From Ailanthus altissimus (lineage: Eukaryota; Streptophyta; Magnoliopsida; Sapindales; Simaroubaceae): 64,000 nucleotides of DNA. Each line of letters begins with the position of its first letter. The stretch's first letter is position 1. The position numbers were made by a program, and so were the translations under genes. Shown here piece after piece: positions 29,721 through 42,809 of this stretch. Where the stretch lies: positions 14,683,688 through 14,747,687 of the forward strand of contig OX327691.1 of the NCBI GenBank assembly GCA_946807835.1, in the 5' to 3' direction. Under the pieces are notes generated by a model. It did not search any database. It was given only the letters and a program-made list of their open reading frames with translations, and had not been told where the DNA came from.

Positions 29721-32700
29721 ACACTTTACATATCATTCTCATCAACCTTTCTTTTTTTCTTTTTGAAAAAAAAATATTCTGTTGACTTGAAGAAATGATT
29801 TTTCGAGCTAACGAATTTTAAATTTATTTGTGAGCGAGAACGAAACTTGGGCCTCATCCTGATGGAAGTGATTAGCATGGGCTAGGATTTTCTTTTTGCT
29901 ACGAGCTACGAAGAACCTACAAAAAATATGGACGCAAGCTCGATGATAGTTTCGCCGAGGTGGATTTCGACGAAAACACTTCGATGCTTAAGTCAAAAAG
30001 AGTCTTTTTTTTATTTTAACGAGAGGTTGGTAAGAAAATGGAATCAAAAAGAGAAAAAAATATCTGCAGGGAAAGGATAGGAACCTCTTTCTCTTCCTTT
30101 ATTTAGGCGATTTTTCTCTATTTTTCTGGGTATCATCCCCTTCAATATCCTTTTTCTTTTCTTTTTATAGCGCCGATCTTTTAATCATATTTCTTAGCTA
30201 GTCATTTTAGTTAAGTGAGAGGCTAGATTTAAGTGGCTCGGATCAGATTTCTGGCAGCATATCCCCCATCAGCTCAGTCGTGACTTGACTAACAGACAAT
30301 CAACCTGATTTCTTCGCTGACTGCGTAGGCATCGGGATGAATAAGTCTAATTAGTACATAGGCGGGGACCGTGATTGTATCCGGGTCGGCCTTGCTGAAC
30401 ATGTATTTGAGATTATCAATTAGGTCTTTTTGAGTCCGAGCTGGTTTTTTGATGTCCAGCTCTGTGGGGACCGACTTGTTGGTAACTATCATGGGCTTGT
30501 CTTTAAACTGAACTTGTTCCTTAAGCTATGGTGGGCCTCGAGGAGAACTATTCTTGAAGGAGACATCTAACTGGGCCCTCGAGGTCCAGACCTTGTTAGG
30601 CTTAGAGGCTTTAGGCCCAAAATGGAGATTTTCTAAAAGGAGGAAAACAAGGGTCTGCTAGTTTCTAGTTTTAATTCATTCAAAATTGGAAACTCTATTC
30701 TAACTTGGCCGATTCGGGTCGTCCTTCAGATCTCTACTTGTCTTCTTTCTTCCTTCTTCCTTCTTCCTTCTTCCGTTGTTTTTTTTTTTGGTCCAAGTTG
30801 GTCTGAATTGCTTTCTGGGCGGTGTTATGTTGTCATGTGATTCAGTCTTCTAAGTTTGAGGATGGTAGAGCTGGTCGGCTCAGTGTGATAATATCGTGGA
30901 AACTCGATGAGTTACTCCCATGTAACGATAACTTCTCCCAAACATCTTTTAAGTAATAATGGCAGGTATTCTCAAGCGTCGTCCTTGATTCGTGTGAAAG
31001 GCTTCTCGAACAAGGAACCTGTCATTAGTTGTTGATCTGCTTTCAATCGTGCGGCTAATAGTAGCTAAGACCCAAGAGTCATGTCTCTTCCATTTTTTTA
31101 GTGGTGTTTAACTGATCAAAATGTCATGGATCGTTTGATCTATCGAATCTGATAGCTTAGGTCACTGTTTCCCGAAGGGACGAGCATTTATTACATTTGG
31201 AAAACTGAAGCGTCACGTTTCTAGCCCCAATGATCTCTTTGATTTTCCCATTGATCTCATTCGTTCATTTCAATTTGAACGGTCTGGATCATTTTACGGC
31301 CGATATAAGTAGCCATATTCTCCTTCATTTTGTACTTTTTATCCTGCAATCTTCGTTTTTGCTGTCACTCTGTTGTGTCATGGTTGGCCTTCTTTTTTTG
31401 TGTCGAAGGCGTCTTTCTCGCTTGACGACTCTCAGTCTCCATCGCTGTCGATTTTTTTGGCTTTCTGCACTTCTTCTGGGTAAGCATGTACCCTTATTTC
31501 CTTTTTAGCATCTTCACGTTCATTTACTTGCGTTTGTCTTTGTCGTATTTTTCTAAATGGCTAGAAAGTCTCTTTAGGCTGCTTTTTTGGTTTTTTTGTT
31601 ATTGTTACTGTTTCTTTATTCTGGCTTTTCTTGCATTTTTGGGTCCTGATGTTTGCTGCCTGCTTTCACCGCTTTCTGGGCGTGGTTAGTTTATCACTGT
31701 GGAGGTGGTAGGGTTTGAGATGAACACTAAATACCGCGCCTCTTGCATGAACGAGGGCGACTTAGACCTCTTGTGTATTGATGACCACCTTATCATCGGT
31801 AGGAGTACTCAAGTAATCCTCATTGGTGGGAAAAAAGCTACCTAAGAGTTGATGAGAGAGACTAAGAAAAAGAGAAGAAAGAAATTTTAAATTTAGTCAA
31901 TTAACCTCCATTTATAAAGAAAAAAAAACATAGGTTTTGGGTCGGATTTTTCCAGAAAGACTCAAATCCAAAAAAAAAATTGAAAACCTGCACTCAAGAA
32001 GAAAACGTATATTTTTTTAGTTTTTCTTGGGTAAATGTTTGGATGTGGATTTTTTTTATCCCCATCTCCAACTGGCCATTAAGGGGTCTATTCAAGGACA
32101 GGCATCGAGGCAGAGTTTCTTGAGAGTTCTACTAACTCGGATTAGATACCTAGTGGTGTGGAAATATTAAATAGTATTCCTTTAAGGCAAACATCAGTCT
32201 CTAATCAGTCGAGCTGGTTAAAAAACAAATGTTCATCCCATAGTTTGATGAGAAGGTCCCTTTGAGCCAAATTACATGTTCTACCATCATTCGAGTGTAA
32301 GGTAAAAGGACTTTGATTAGTTGAGAGTGAGGTATAGTATACCGAGTTTAGTTGCACTGAGGGTGTCTTATACGAATGAGTATGCAAGCATGTCATTGGC
32401 TGGGGTGGTGGCTCTCAATCTTTTCTATAATTTAGGGTTAAGATTGCTTATTTAGCCTTATTTTCTTTATATGTTCACCATTTAAACTTAACACAATGCC
32501 AATTGAATCTCAATTCGTGGATAATACTAGTTAGCTTTTATGTGATATGGCTAAAGGCCGACTTCAATAAGCCTACCTTTTCAAAGTTACAATAAATATA
32601 TCAAATTAAGACGAATTGTGATTAGCAGAAGGGGTTTCACTACCTCTTTGCTTATGATGATAAGAATAAATATGCTTTGATATGAGATATGCCTTCATGT

Positions 32701-33469
32701 AATCACAAGTGGAAGCACTTGTTTCTTCGCTGGTGCAGAATAAGGTTCAGAGCATGTTGGGTTGCTCAGGCACTTATAATGTCCTTGTGTTTTTTTTTTC
32801 TAGATCAGGTCCATACTTCTTCTTTTTTTCATATTTCATACTTGTAATTTTTTTAATACTTTATAACCTAACCATCTTTATTGTTTTAACAACATTCTTA
32901 ATGGTCGAGCTTAAGCTTACTTAAAAAGAGAATAATAGAGTTAGTCTCGAGAAACAGCTTCCATCAAGGTACTTTTTACTCAAGAAAACTTAAATAATAT
33001 TGGCATAGTTAGCTAATTTGTTGAATTGCTAGAGGAAGGATAAGGGAAAAGAAAAATAGGTAATCCAAATTATTTCTTTCGTGGTGCTTAACCTTTATAT
33101 TAAATCATTCTTTATTTTAATTTCTGGTCCTTTACAGAAATGAAACAAGGAGATGATAGCAAGGAACGTCCTCGTCCATCTGAGACTCTTGGGTTAAAGG
33201 GATCAAGCAGGAATCCCTAAGGTGTTCTTATATTGCTTGATTTGAGTAAATAAGGCATGGGCAGAAGTGCCAGGTAGAGAGCCAGCCGGGGGAGTACTTC
33301 AAATGATAAAGGGACAAGGCTAGTCAAGGTCTTTGTTAATCTTGTAAATCCATCACCTCTTCCAACTGTGAGTTTACCACTTCCTTCATAGCAATCAGGT
33401 GGGGGTGGTCCGATGATAAAGATATTAATCTCAGACTCTTTAATTCCCTCAAGTCAAACTACTTCTAGC

Positions 33470-34190
33470 CTAAGCAAGCAACAAACATGACTAGAGCCTT
33501 CGTCTATTAAGCTGTCAGACATCCTGACTGTGAAACAAGATCGGTATGGACACTTGAGGACTTTAATGAGGGAGGCTGAGCATGCTAACACTATGTCTAA
33601 GTATGACACCTCTAAGTCTTTATCGCATAACATGAGATATGTGCTCGAGGTAATTTCTATATAGTAAAGTTTCTCTAGTTTCAATTGTATGCTTGGTCAT
33701 TAACTGCTCGTAATCTTTTATTCATGTAGCCTTTGTTCTATCTTAACATCGAGATAAACCTTAGAGTGTTGTAAAAACATTGGCAGAAACTGAAGGAATT
33801 TGAGGCAAAAGTGGCTCGAGCCAGGGGACCTTGTCAGAAAAAATTGAGGAAATAAGCCATGAGCTGAAGAGTTATACAATAAAACTGGAGAAGGTTGAGG
33901 TCGAGACAGCTATTATAAAAAGTAGGGTTTCTAGATAAAGATTCATCAACTCCACATAGCGATTGGTGAATCTCAAAGTAGTAAGGATTTTTTAGGATGA
34001 TAATGTCGCTCTCACGAAGAGGAATAAAGAGTTAGATATTACTCGAGCTGATGCTTCAGCCGGCATTGAAAACCAGTTTGAGAAGAGGGTCACATTAGAT
34101 TTTGAGAAGTGTGTTGAGGTGTTTAAGTCACACTATCCCGACTTGGACTTCACTTAGTTAAAAGATGTAGTTTTTGGTTAAGTAGCATTG
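33470..34190 (+). pseudogene. Decayed coiled-coil reading frame
   Basis: Broken plus-strand frames read like a charged helical protein: LRTLMREAEHANTMSKYD at about 33550, KLKEFEAKVARARGP at about 33787, and FEKRVTLDFEKCVEVFKSHYP near 34078, followed by DLDF and a stop. Stops and shifts separate them. The pattern recalls the gag-like or ORF1 coiled-coil proteins of some plant LTR elements that end with a YPDLDF-like motif. This is a weak family guess. Confidence 0.3.
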
Positions 34191-35065
34191 GGAATAGGGA
34201 AACTGAGGACTTTTTATAAGTAAACGAAGTGGTCCCTCTTTGGTCAGAGTAAAGTACTCTTCTTATTGTTATCGAAAGCCTTTCAACCGAGGACTTCTCG
34301 CCCTTATTGTTGAAGACCAACCTCTTGCTCTTTAGGCTTAGATTTTTATTTCTTGTAATCTAAGTTAAGATCCTTCTCTTATAAATAATATTTCATTTCA
34401 CTGATAATTTTTTTTTATATATACTTGTGCTCTTGTCAATGTGGATGATGTTTGCTTTATATCATTGATAACATATTAATACTTAATACTCTGATCATAA
34501 ATAATTTGATTAGTGTTCTCATAGCTCAATTTTGAACTATTTAGCATTTAATATGCCTAAGAATGTAAATATGTGATCACTTGTTGACTGAGCGGGATCT
34601 TTTAGAGAGTAAACATTCATAATAATAACTTTAATTTTATTTGACTCTAATTCACTTCAGCATTTTTAGACGTGTTAGATAAATAACCCAAGTTCTTTAT
34701 TCTCAATTATCTTTCGAGGATTGATCAGGAACTCAATTTGGAAGGTCACTTTGAGGCTATCCACGTTTATTTTTTTTAATTTATTTCGAATCCTGTTTGG
34801 GGACTTTAATTAAAAAGGGTCACTTGGTGACTGTAGCTGCTATCCTATTAATTCTTTGTTATTTTTTTTAGACTTGCTCAAGAATTTGGCCGATAGGGTA
34901 ACTTAAGAGCTATCAATGTAACCCTCATGGTTTAATATTCTTGCACTCCTCATAGGGATCTTAAATGATCCTAGGTCTTCGAATGATCCTAGTATGGATC
35001 TCAAATCATCTTGGTAGTGTCTTGGAGAGCCATTGCCTTGATCGTTTTATTTGATACTCGTCTGA

Positions 35066-35256
35066 GGACTACTCATGAACTTTGGCTAAGAGACCACACG
35101 GTGGTCATAGCCTCTACCCTCTAGGTTATTCAATATTCTCAAGGCTTGGCTCAAGCACTTAACCGAGAGGGTCATATGGTGGCTATAGCTTTTACCCCTC
35201 GATTATTCAATATTCTTCTAAGCTTGGCTCGGACACTTAGCCGAGAGGGTCATATA
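35066..35256. repeat. About 80-bp tandem repeats interrupted by a solo LTR
   Basis: Consecutive units start with CTTGGCTC(A/G)(A/G)...CACTTA and continue with CCGAGAGGGTCATAT, GGTGGCTATAGC and a TTATTCAATATTCT segment (about 35069, 35147 and 35222). The third unit is cut after CATAT, and its missing remainder (CAGTGGCCATAGCTTCTATC) appears after the solo LTR at 37017-37050. More diverged units are visible from about 34790. Confidence 0.65.
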
Positions 35257-37013
35257 TGATAACGTGTATTCATGATGCATGCATGTATGTTCATTACTTA
35301 TTCTTTTTTAATATATGACAATCATACATAATTACACATCAAAATTGAAAACTAATTTTCTTAAGTAATAAACATACTAAAATTGAAGTCTTATTGCATT
35401 AACAAGTCTAAAAAAAATTATACCTTTAAAGCCTTTAGACATTTCTTTACTTAGAGCTCATATTGAAGTCAACTCTTAAACAATTCTAGACTTCAATAAA
35501 GTGATGGGATTGAAACTCTAGTATAATAGTATTGTTTAATCAATTTCCAGCATGATTTAATTTTGAAATCCTTTTAAAATGTAGTGGTATGTTGATTTAG
35601 AAAATGGGGACTATATTGAAACAAGTTCAAAACTTGTTATTTATAAATAATAAATGTGCAGGGGCTAAATGCAACATTTGTAAACCTTTAGCCATCTTAC
35701 CCTTTGCATGGTTGAACTTGTTACTCATGCTTCCCATACATGTTGTCAAATGTCAATCGTACAAAGCTCCAATGTATCACTTGTCAAACAAGTGACCATG
35801 TGTTAAGATTTTCTTTGACATGCAATAAGGACCTCTTTGCAATATTTGCAAAGTATGTTTCCCATTTTTAGAGAAGTCCTAAGATGTATCCTACTTTTTA
35901 AAATCATCCTGGATTAAACTGTTCGATCAGTCTCGCCACTATAGTGCTCAACAAGTACATTTTATATTGTGAGACTCTCTAAGTTCACCTTCGTTTGTCT
36001 TACGGAACACTTTCGCAAGTCCGTGAATAATGACCCATACACACGTTATGAATATTATAGAACTAAGCGTTGAACCATACAAGTTGAGGTCAACTATATC
36101 CATTATATTCCTTCCGTCACCTATATCCTGGAATAGCAGAGATACAGATATTCACTGTTAAATCTCTATGTGCTCAACCATGAACTTATCTCTAGATTTG
36201 TATTTTCGTAAAATAATATTCGTAAACACTTTTGTGATATTGTTTAACCTTACAGAAAACTCTTTTTTGGGGGTTTTATACTTTTGGCTAAAAGACTTCC
36301 TAAAATACATTTCTCAAAGAATGAAGATATAAAACTTACCTATACAAGCTGACAGATCCCATAATTATTCACACTGAACTCTATGAGCATCAGACCATAC
36401 TTAGCGGTCAGACTATAAAGGGTCATTGACATGCGTGGAACCAAAGTATGGTGGATCACTTATAAGCCCACCATGTCGCTCAGGTCAAAGGATCATGAAT
36501 ACTACTCAACTTAAGAAGACCCCTCATATAGGATGTCTATTGGAAGTCTTCATGATTCTGTTTCAGTACCCAATCCTTACTGAATACTTGTATTCCTATA
36601 CGAACTTTTGTTAAGCCCATGGTCTACTAAAACTAACCATTTGAGCAATTCAAATATCGATATACACTGATCCAGAAGGAATATCGATCGATCTGTGTCA
36701 GTAACCATTGATCAGGAAAGATGTTTTCAAGAACATACTACATAATGACATTTTTTAGCACAATTTGTAACTCTTTGCGACTATATCATTACTAATATAT
36801 TCCTGAGTCTTGGTCTTATTTCAGACAATGTTCTAATTTTTAGAATTGTTAACTTTTAGCGCTGACTTAAACTCTTTTGGAGTAGATTTAAACTCTTTTA
36901 GATTTACAATGTCTGTAAATATTATAAGCTTCTTATCATATAAATATGAATTAACGATTATTACCGAAATAATTACTGTTAAATGGCATGGCACATAAGT
37001 ACCATCTCTAATA
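35257..37013 (-). mobile_element. Diverged solo LTR, about 1.76 kb
   Basis: Long stretches match the solo LTR at 57949-60125 in the same orientation, for example the blocks around 36360-36500 and 36700-36760. The ends are TGATAACG (35257) and CTCTAATA (37013), the diverged equivalents of TGTTAGG and CTCCAACA. Flanks ATATA (35252-35256) and ATACA (37014-37018) agree at four of five bases and fit an old target duplication. Read on the minus strand, the intact relative begins TGTTGGAGC, typical of Copia LTRs. Confidence 0.65.
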
Positions 37014-37050
37014 ATACAGTGGCCATAGCTTCTATCCTCTCGATTCTCTA

Positions 37051-39110
37051 GTTGACATTTTTTTTGCAAACATTGATCTTATGATATTTACAGTTTTGAA
37101 AGATATGATAATTATCATATGCATTGAATCAGAAAATTTCAACAGTTATAAATACTTATTATGAAAATATAAGTTGAGAAGTGAGATTATAAAATTAAGA
37201 GTTTAGAAGTAATGAGATAGTATTTTTAAAAGGCTTAACATTCAATAATTCCTTTGTATACTTAAGCTCTTATGTCTGTGATCTGACTCCTTTGAGCACC
37301 TTGTAATGGCTTTAATTGGAGCCGAAGACTTTCTCGCATCTATTGTCGTCATCATTCTTACTTCTTTTTTATTTTTATTTTTGTACTTAGTCACAAACAA
37401 CCACATGGACTATAATTGGATTTTCGGTCAACCACTGGCTTTGATCATTGTTAAGGGCAGTTATGGACCTAGTAGTCTGTTAAATAGTTGTCTTTACAAC
37501 GAGAGTACAAGGAATTAATGCAATTATAAATATAACTTCTTAAAGTTTTAGAGATTGTATTAGAGCCTTGGATGTTATAATAGGCGGCCTCTGGGATGTG
37601 TCATATATTGATTTAGAATGAGAAGAAGATCAAAGTAGAAGTTTAAGCCCCTTTATTTGATCGTTTAGCATCATTTTATAACTTTGGGTTGTAGAATCAT
37701 TGTTGAAATGAAAATGTATATTCTTTTTGAAATTAAATTCAAGACATTAAGAGATTTCATAAAACTAGGACTATATAATTTTGTTAGAATTGTAATATCT
37801 TTAACTTTAAGGGATCTTGAGAATAAAATTAATGTGAGTTATCGATTAATGATAAATAAATACTTTTTCACCACTTTGGGGGAGGTGGTCAACTTATTTG
37901 AAGGCTTATTGGAGGACTAAAGATCGTGAGCGCGTTTTGAAGATTTTTTCACATTTAATATAAAGTTTTGTCAATAATAATAAGTTAGAGCCAGAAATAC
38001 TTGTACAATAGACCTTCTTTAATTTAGGATGAGACATATTCGGAATGTTTGAGTTTAGAGTTTATGAAGTTGGCCTAAAATTATAAGGAAACAAATATAA
38101 AAAGGCCAAAAAAAAAAAATGTTTGAACCATTTCTTTATTCCCGTGTGGCTACCATTGACAAGAGACTGCTTGATGAAAAGGTGGACGCGGAGATGCTAA
38201 TGTAAGTACATTAGATTTGGCACATAAAAGTATAGTTCATAATTTAATTTTGTATATTTACATTAGTTTGCAAAGTAAAATATTAAAAGTTATAAATGAA
38301 CGTGACAACATTTTATTTCTTATTTTGTTGTACAGGAGTCCAAAAAATTTATGATGCTGACGCAACCGCAAGCATGCGTTACCGGTGAAGTCAAAGTAGG
38401 TCCACCTGGCCCTTTGATGAACTTTTACACCCTGTTCCTGCTTCTCCTTTTACGACATGCCTAATTAAAGCCCCTCTGAATTATTAAAAGTACGACGCCA
38501 CGTGCATTGTTTCTACCTCTCGGTGTCTACGGATAAGTAGCGGGACAATACCGTCTATATCGTATAATTGAATGACGTAACTCTCAAGTAAAAATAGAAT
38601 ATTTGGTAAATGTAAAATTGAAGCATTGTCATAATAAAAATAAAAAATTATTTCATATACAAATTTATGTGTATATGTAAATTTTGTATAGAGATTTTAT
38701 ACATAACATTATTAAAAAAAAATATTAAACACCCTTTCTTTCAAAAAGAATAAAATTAGACACCTAAAAAATATATATATCTTTTTAATTTTGTATGATT
38801 ATTGCATGGATGATAAAAATTCATTAAATAAATGGAAAAATGTTATGATATGCTCGTCTAAATTATAAAATTGAGATTAAATGCCTTAAGTTACCAAATC
38901 ATTAGAATCTCTTTCGAAGTGAACCAATGCGGCCTCCCAACTCAAAATCCACTTTGACAAGCAAAATTCAAACCGTTACACAAGTTTACATTGTCAAAAT
39001 CTAATAATAAAAAGAAAGGAATCTCGTAAGTAAAGATCCTAAAATGTGAGTTGCTAGAGAAGGTGTTTGGTGGCGGCAACGAGGGACCCAAAACCCAAAG
39101 TGGGTTCGAT
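37051..39110. other. Intergenic DNA, part of the old repeat region at its left
   Basis: No supported gene. Small frames (37306-37518, 37684-37920) show no family signal. A short GC-richer patch near 38330-38540 includes GCCACGTGC, an ACGT-core box, but no adjacent gene is evident. Confidence 0.35.
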
Positions 39111-39242
39111 CAAGTTTATTTATTAGTTAATTTTGAATTTTGAAAAATAGAGAACCAACTAACTATCTCATTGGAAGCAAGTTTATTTATTAGTTAATTT
39201 TGAAATTTGAAAAATAGAGAACCAACTAACTATCTCATTGGA

Positions 39243-39244
<2 letters not shown>
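39111..39244 (+). repeat. 67-bp perfect-length tandem duplication
   Basis: Two head-to-tail copies, 39111-39177 and 39178-39244, differ at one position. A TA dinucleotide run follows at 39246-39271, and another lies near 39325-39341. The near identity indicates a recent duplication. Confidence 0.9.
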
Positions 39245-39275
<31 letters not shown>

Positions 39276-39341
39276 AAAATAATTTAGTGGCCTACTACTA
39301 AATTATTATATAATATTATCTGATTATATATATATATATAT

Positions 39342-42300
39342 AAACAAAATACAAGATGTGACAAATACAAATGAGCTTGTCTAGTGGGAGAGGAGTAATA
39401 TAAATATTGGTCATCCAACTTACGGAAAAGGGTTTCAATCAAATCTCTAACTAAATAACAAACAACAACTCTTTTTTTTTTTTTTTGGGTTCTATGATCT
39501 ATGTCCTTTCACTAAGCAAACCACTGCGACCTTTTATCTTTATAACCCTTCATTTGCTTTTCTTTGTCTTCCAAACGCTCTCTACTCTCTGGTATTCAAA
39601 TGAGTCACCCACATCCATTGTGACGCTGTGTTTAATATAAAAAAAATGCATACTAATTCTGACCTCTTGAACAAAAAAAATGTTACAATTAATCCAATAC
39701 TCCCAATATAAAATGGCATATAAATAATTCATAATACTTTACTTAATTATAGTAAAATCCAGTTAATTATAAAATTATGGCAAATATTAATATTGGGTGA
39801 ATGTTATAATTTAATAGAAGATGTGTTTATGATGACAACTCAAAGAGGATCATGGAGTTACATGATTGATTTATCTTTACGCATTTGATGAATTTCATTT
39901 GTATCATTACATGTAAATGTAGTAATAATAAAAATAATATTAGACATGTTAAATTATATTTTAAAAAATAATGTGTTAAATAATTATTAAATAATATATA
40001 TTTTAAAATTATTTATTATATTCAATAATTATTAAATATATTAGTTTTTAAAATATATTGTGCGGGTGCCCGCGGCTAATGCGCGTCCTACTCTTTTGCT
40101 CATTCTTTAGCAAAGCAGCTATTATTCTAAATTCGCCCACCAAACCATCTGTTCACGTCATAAGCACACCAAATCTCACGTGTTTTCGTGAATGAAACTG
40201 TCATTGATCTTAAAGTAACCAACGCTTTGATAAGCATATTTGGAATACTTTTTATATTCGTCAAAATTGTTTTAAACATTATTGTATGTATTTTTATTTA
40301 TAATACTTAAATTTATTTTCATAAAAGATTACCTTGTATAAGAAGTTATTGGTTATTAAAAAGTATTTAAAATAATATCAAAGAAATTGTAAATGCATTT
40401 TTTAATAAATAAAATTTGCATTAATAGAATAACGTGATATAAAGATTAGTGTATTTTTAACTATAATTATTTATTTTTATTAAAATCAAATCTATTAATT
40501 TAATTTTACTATTACACAATGAAAATTTGTATGAACTTGGGCCCACAACAAAACATACCACTTATATGTATTCATATATTTTGAGTATTTTATTTTTAGT
40601 TATTTCTAATCCTATGTCTTAATAGTTAATTTTTCGATTAAGATTATAACAATAAATCATAAAAAATTATAACATAAATAATTAACTTTCACAATAGAGC
40701 GAATTTTAAATTAATTTATTTTACTTTTTTATAAAATAGATACGTATTTTAAAATAAAACCAATAACTCTAAGAACTAAAATTAACAAAACATTATCTAA
40801 ATTTGAGGGACATAATTTATAAAATTTAAATTTTAATATAAATATTAAATTAAATAATTTATAAATATTAAAATATATTTATTAAAATAAAAGATAAATA
40901 CATAAATAATAAAATTATTATAAAAATATCATTATTATTAAATTTAATAAATGTGTTCGGTTTCTAACTACCACGTATTATTATAAAGAATCGTATAAAG
41001 AAAAAAACAACATAAATCTACGCATCTTAAGTTATTAAATTTTGTTCTTCTATTATATTTTGTTCTTCTATTATATTTTGAATGCTTTAAGATTAAATGA
41101 TAGAGAAAAGGAAAGAGGAAAAATCGGACCCGCCACAAGAGTTGCAAAGCTTGTCCACTACTGCCAAATCTTTTTGTTAATTGTTATTTTGTTCTTTTTG
41201 GTTAAAATAGGCATGCGATGCTTTGGCCTTATTTGTTAAGGGTGCGATGGCGGCATACGAAAGTCGTTGGAGTCAGCAACTTTATGTTGTTTTTTTTTTA
41301 TAAAATAAAAAATTATAATAGACTTTCATGCTTTTCCTTTGGGAACTTTTTTCTGTAATTAACATTAATTGCTTAGTTAATATTTTTATTTGAAGTTAAT
41401 TGCTTCTTTAATCTTTGAAGAGACTACACAATTATCACCGTCTAGCATCGATGACTCTTCCATTAAATATTTATTAAAAACAAAAATTAATTAACAATCT
41501 CTAGTTTCAATATTACCTTAGCCTTTAGGGGTATCCAAAGTTTTCCTTATATGTTACTATATGTTGTGATTTCGATACCAACTATTATATTTTACTTGCC
41601 TTCATGGACATGCATAATTTTTGTTCTTCTTTTTTTTTGAAAAAAAGAAAAAAGAAAAATCCAAACTCACATTTACTTTTAAAAAAAACTATTTCAATTT
41701 TCGTCCACAAATTAAATCAAATATTATGTAATAAAAATAATAAATTTGTATATTAATTGAGGTATAAAATTTTTATTTTTCTAATAATATTTATTTATAA
41801 TGTGATATTTTGTTATTTGTTGATGGACATTGTAGTGAGAAAATGGTGAAATATTATGGATTTAAAAAAAAATTAAATAGTAATATTTTACCGTCCGCGT
41901 ATTTACTGAGATAAAAACAAAGTCAAATGAAACAAAAGTCATGTGAAATGATATTGAAGACGAGACAGTAAACATAGCCCATTGGTGCAAATACCGTGCA
42001 CTGCAGCGCCTTGCAGGCCAACAAATAACGAAACACAAAATTAAATTAAATAATATTTTGTTTTATAAAAAAAAGGAGAATAATGGCAAAAGAAGTCATA
42101 ATGATAAGGTCCGTTGCCTTTCGAATGGCGGGTTCCACGAGCCTTCTTCTTCTTCTGCAATCTCTGAAACCATCTCTGTTCTCACTGAAACAAACACGCG
42201 GCCCCTCTCTCTCGCTCTTTCTTTCATACATCAGTACAATTTCCAAACACATCCCGAATCTCCATGCAAAAAAATAAAATAAAATAAAATAAAATTCAAT

Positions 42301-42600
42301 TACTCTTTCTTTTTTTAGAAAAATTCTGGATTCTGATTTCGGAAATTATTATATTTAATTGAATAGAATCAGAAGAAAACAAAATACGCGCGTATCTCAG
42401 TCCCTCCCCCTCAGTATCATCAAGTTCCAATCGATTCCCTCTCAAAATCAACGGTCAGATTTCTCTCTTCTGTGCTTTTAATATCTATTTTGCTATTGTT
42501 TATTTTGCTGCTTGCTTTCGGAATTTGTATTTTGATTGATTTTTTTATTGTGCAAAAAAAAAAAAGAAAAGTGAAAATTCGCCCTTGGATCTACACTTAT
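39342..42600. other. AT-rich intergenic DNA and DUF632 gene upstream region
   Basis: Mostly AT-rich with no gene seen up to about 42000. An (AAAAT)n run lies at about 42268-42292. From 42300 on, CT-rich sequence is likely promoter or 5' UTR of the following gene. Confidence 0.4.
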
Positions 42601-42609
42601 TTACTCACA

Positions 42610-42809
42610 ATGCCCTCTTCTCTTCTTCGTTTGAACGAACGACATCAACAACAGCAGGAGTCATCACCATGAGTAGTGTTGCTGCTCTGCTAATCTCTCC
42701 ATCATCACGTGACTTTCTTCCTTTTCTAGAAGTTTTACCTCCTTGTTCGTCTTCTGCTTCTTCCAAATGGGCTGCGGAGGATCCAAAGTCGACGACTTGC
42801 CGCTCGTGA
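42610..42809 (+). promoter_or_regulatory. Two small upstream reading frames before the DUF632 start
   Basis: An ATG at 42610 opens a 20-codon frame ending at 42672. A second ATG at 42669 shares an ATGA overlap with that stop and opens a 46-codon frame that ends at 42809, past the main ATG at 42767 and out of frame with it. If both lie in the mRNA they would reduce translation of the main protein. The transcript start is not known. Confidence 0.4.

Larger units (their letters stand above)
29740..35256. mobile_element. Large decayed repeat region, probably an old retrotransposon
   Basis: This region is less AT-rich than its neighbours and is full of small broken reading frames. A promoter-like GATATAAGTAGCC lies at about 31300. 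Its right part contains tandem repeats that continue past the solo LTR at 35257-37013. I found no clear reverse transcriptase, integrase or transposase, so the class is unknown. A large non-coding derivative of an LTR element would explain the features seen. Confidence 0.35.

Noticed and set aside
31230..31689. Two plus-strand frames with hydrophobic segments as membrane proteins
   Set aside because: The hydrophobicity comes from T-rich DNA; no start context, domain or exon structure supports them.
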